The position numbers and the translations under genes are program-made. Source: an uncultured Clostridia bacterium (GTDB lineage Bacteria; Bacillota; Clostridia; Christensenellales; UBA1242). From it: DNA of 5,755 nt. The DNA lies in assembly GCA_934776915.1 (NCBI GenBank), contig CAKVNA010000058.1, positions 1 to 5,755 of the forward strand, read 5' to 3'. The notes under the pieces were generated by a model that saw only the letters and a list, made by a program, of their open reading frames with translations, was not told the origin of the DNA and did no database searches. Shown here one piece after another: positions 4,894-5,755 of this stretch (positions within the stretch are counted from its first letter, which is position 1; each line of letters begins with the position of its first letter).

Positions 4894-5755
4894 ATGAACT
4901 TTAAAAAAATTGAATTGGTGGGTTTTAAATCGTTTGCCGACAAACTTGAAATTAAGTTTGATGCGGGCATAACGGGAATTGTCGGACCAAATGGATGCGG
5001 GAAATCTAATGTATCAGATGCCATAAGGTGGGTGCTTGGTGAACAAAGCACAAAACTCTTGCGTAGCAGCAATATGCAAGAAGTTATTTTTAATGGCACA
5101 GAAAAAAGAAAAAGTATGTCCTATTGCGAAGTTTCTTTGTTTTTTGACAACTCATCAAGAATGTTTGACCTAAACTTTGATGAAGTGGCTTTTACAAGAA
5201 AACTTTATCGCTCGGGCGAAAGTGAATATCTAATAAACGGCACTCCTTGCAGAATGAAAGACATTGTCAACGCTCTTCACGATTCGGGCATAGGCAAAGA
5301 GGGATACTCAATTATTGGACAAGGCAAAGTTGAGGAGATTATCAGTGCAAAGCCAGAAAATAGGCGTGCAATTTTTGAAGAAGCAGCAGGAATTGCAAAG
5401 TTTAAGCAACGCAAAATTGAGGCGGAAAGAAAACTTGATAGAACGCAAGAAAACTTAAATAGAGCGCTTGATGTTTTGCAAGAGCAAGAAAGGCAACTTG
5501 GACCTCTTAAAAGGCAGGCGGAAAACGCAAAACTTTATCTTGGCTACAAAGACGAACTTAAAAATTATGAAGTTAATGTCTATGTAAATCAATATGAAAG
5601 TGCCAGCGACACAAAACAAGCCATTCAAACAAAGATTGACGGCTTTGAAGAAGAACTTGCCTCAAAACAAGCGTCACTTGACAAAATGAACAGCGACTAT
5701 GACGCAAAAATGGGCGAAGTGTCAAACATTGACAAGACTTTGCAAGAACTTAACG
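4894..5755 (+). CDS. smc: chromosome segregation ATPase SMC, 3'-truncated by the window edge
   Basis: SMC forms a ring-shaped dimer with ScpA and ScpB that compacts and separates chromosomes. Only the first 287 residues are present of a protein normally near 1,150-1,200. The N-terminal ATPase half-head is complete in its usual motifs: FKSFADK (11-17), Walker A GPNGCGKS (31-38), AIRWVLGEQS (43-52), the arginine-finger region LLR (55-57), VIFNGTEKRK (64-73), SGIGKEGYSIIGQGKVEEI (131-149) with Q-loop Gln143, and AKPENRRAIFEEAAGI (152-167). From about 168 the sequence becomes rich in Lys, Glu and Gln with heptad character, the start of the first coiled-coil arm. Hinge, second arm, signature motif and Walker B lie beyond the window. 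ATG 4894 follows a GAAGGG ribosome binding site (4882-4887) with six bases between. The rnc-smc order is classical in Firmicutes. A SbcC- or RecN-type ATPase is excluded by the SMC-specific head motifs. Confidence 0.96.
   Translation, partial: MNFKKIELVGFKSFADKLEIKFDAGITGIVGPNGCGKSNVSDAIRWVLGEQSTKLLRSSNMQEVIFNGTEKRKSMSYCEVSLFFDNSSRMFDLNFDEVAFTRKLYRSGESEYLINGTPCRMKDIVNALHDSGIGKEGYSIIGQGKVEEIISAKPENRRAIFEEAAGIAKFKQRKIEAERKLDRTQENLNRALDVLQEQERQLGPLKRQAENAKLYLGYKDELKNYEVNVYVNQYESASDTKQAIQTKIDGFEEELASKQASLDKMNSDYDAKMGEVSNIDKTLQELN

Noticed and set aside
1..5755. Search for CRISPR repeats, insertion-sequence ends, tRNA or rRNA genes, and a defence or toxin-antitoxin system.
   Set aside because: No spaced repeats, terminal inverted repeats, transposase, cloverleaf sequence or unknown gene pair is visible; nearly all bases belong to six housekeeping genes.

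Overview
The window reads as a stretch of ordinary chromosome from a low-GC Bacillota (Firmicutes) bacterium, most likely an uncultivated clostridial lineage. The grounds are AT-rich DNA (below 40% GC by eye), strong GGAG-type ribosome binding sites, an aspartate kinase of the Firmicutes type, and the plsX-rnc-smc order familiar in that phylum. TGA is used as a stop (dapA, lysC, plsX), so the code is the standard bacterial one. All six genes lie on the + strand, and both the first and the last are cut by the window edges.

Bases 1-3005 hold lysine/diaminopimelate biosynthesis: the end of dapA, a 200-base AT-rich gap, dapB, a 50-base gap, and lysC. LysC phosphorylates aspartate at the head of the pathway. 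DapA and DapB carry out the first two committed steps towards diaminopimelate, which feeds both lysine and cell-wall peptidoglycan. A hairpin followed by a T-rich run at about 3037-3070 closes this unit.

Bases 3071-5755 hold a second unit with a clear extended -10 promoter (TGCTATAAT). It contains plsX (phospholipid precursor synthesis), rnc (RNase III, overlapping plsX by 8 bases) and the first quarter of smc (chromosome condensation ATPase). In many Firmicutes acpP, with or without fab genes, lies between plsX and rnc; none is present here. A long stem-loop without a T-run separates rnc from smc.

I found no mobile element, CRISPR array, RNA gene or unknown gene, and no sign of a new multi-gene system. 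The points most worth a second look are within known families: an RNase III with Asn in place of a normally conserved catalytic-site Asp and without the usual His in the dsRNA-binding loop, a PlsX with an altered N-terminal glycine motif, and the stem-loop just downstream of rnc.
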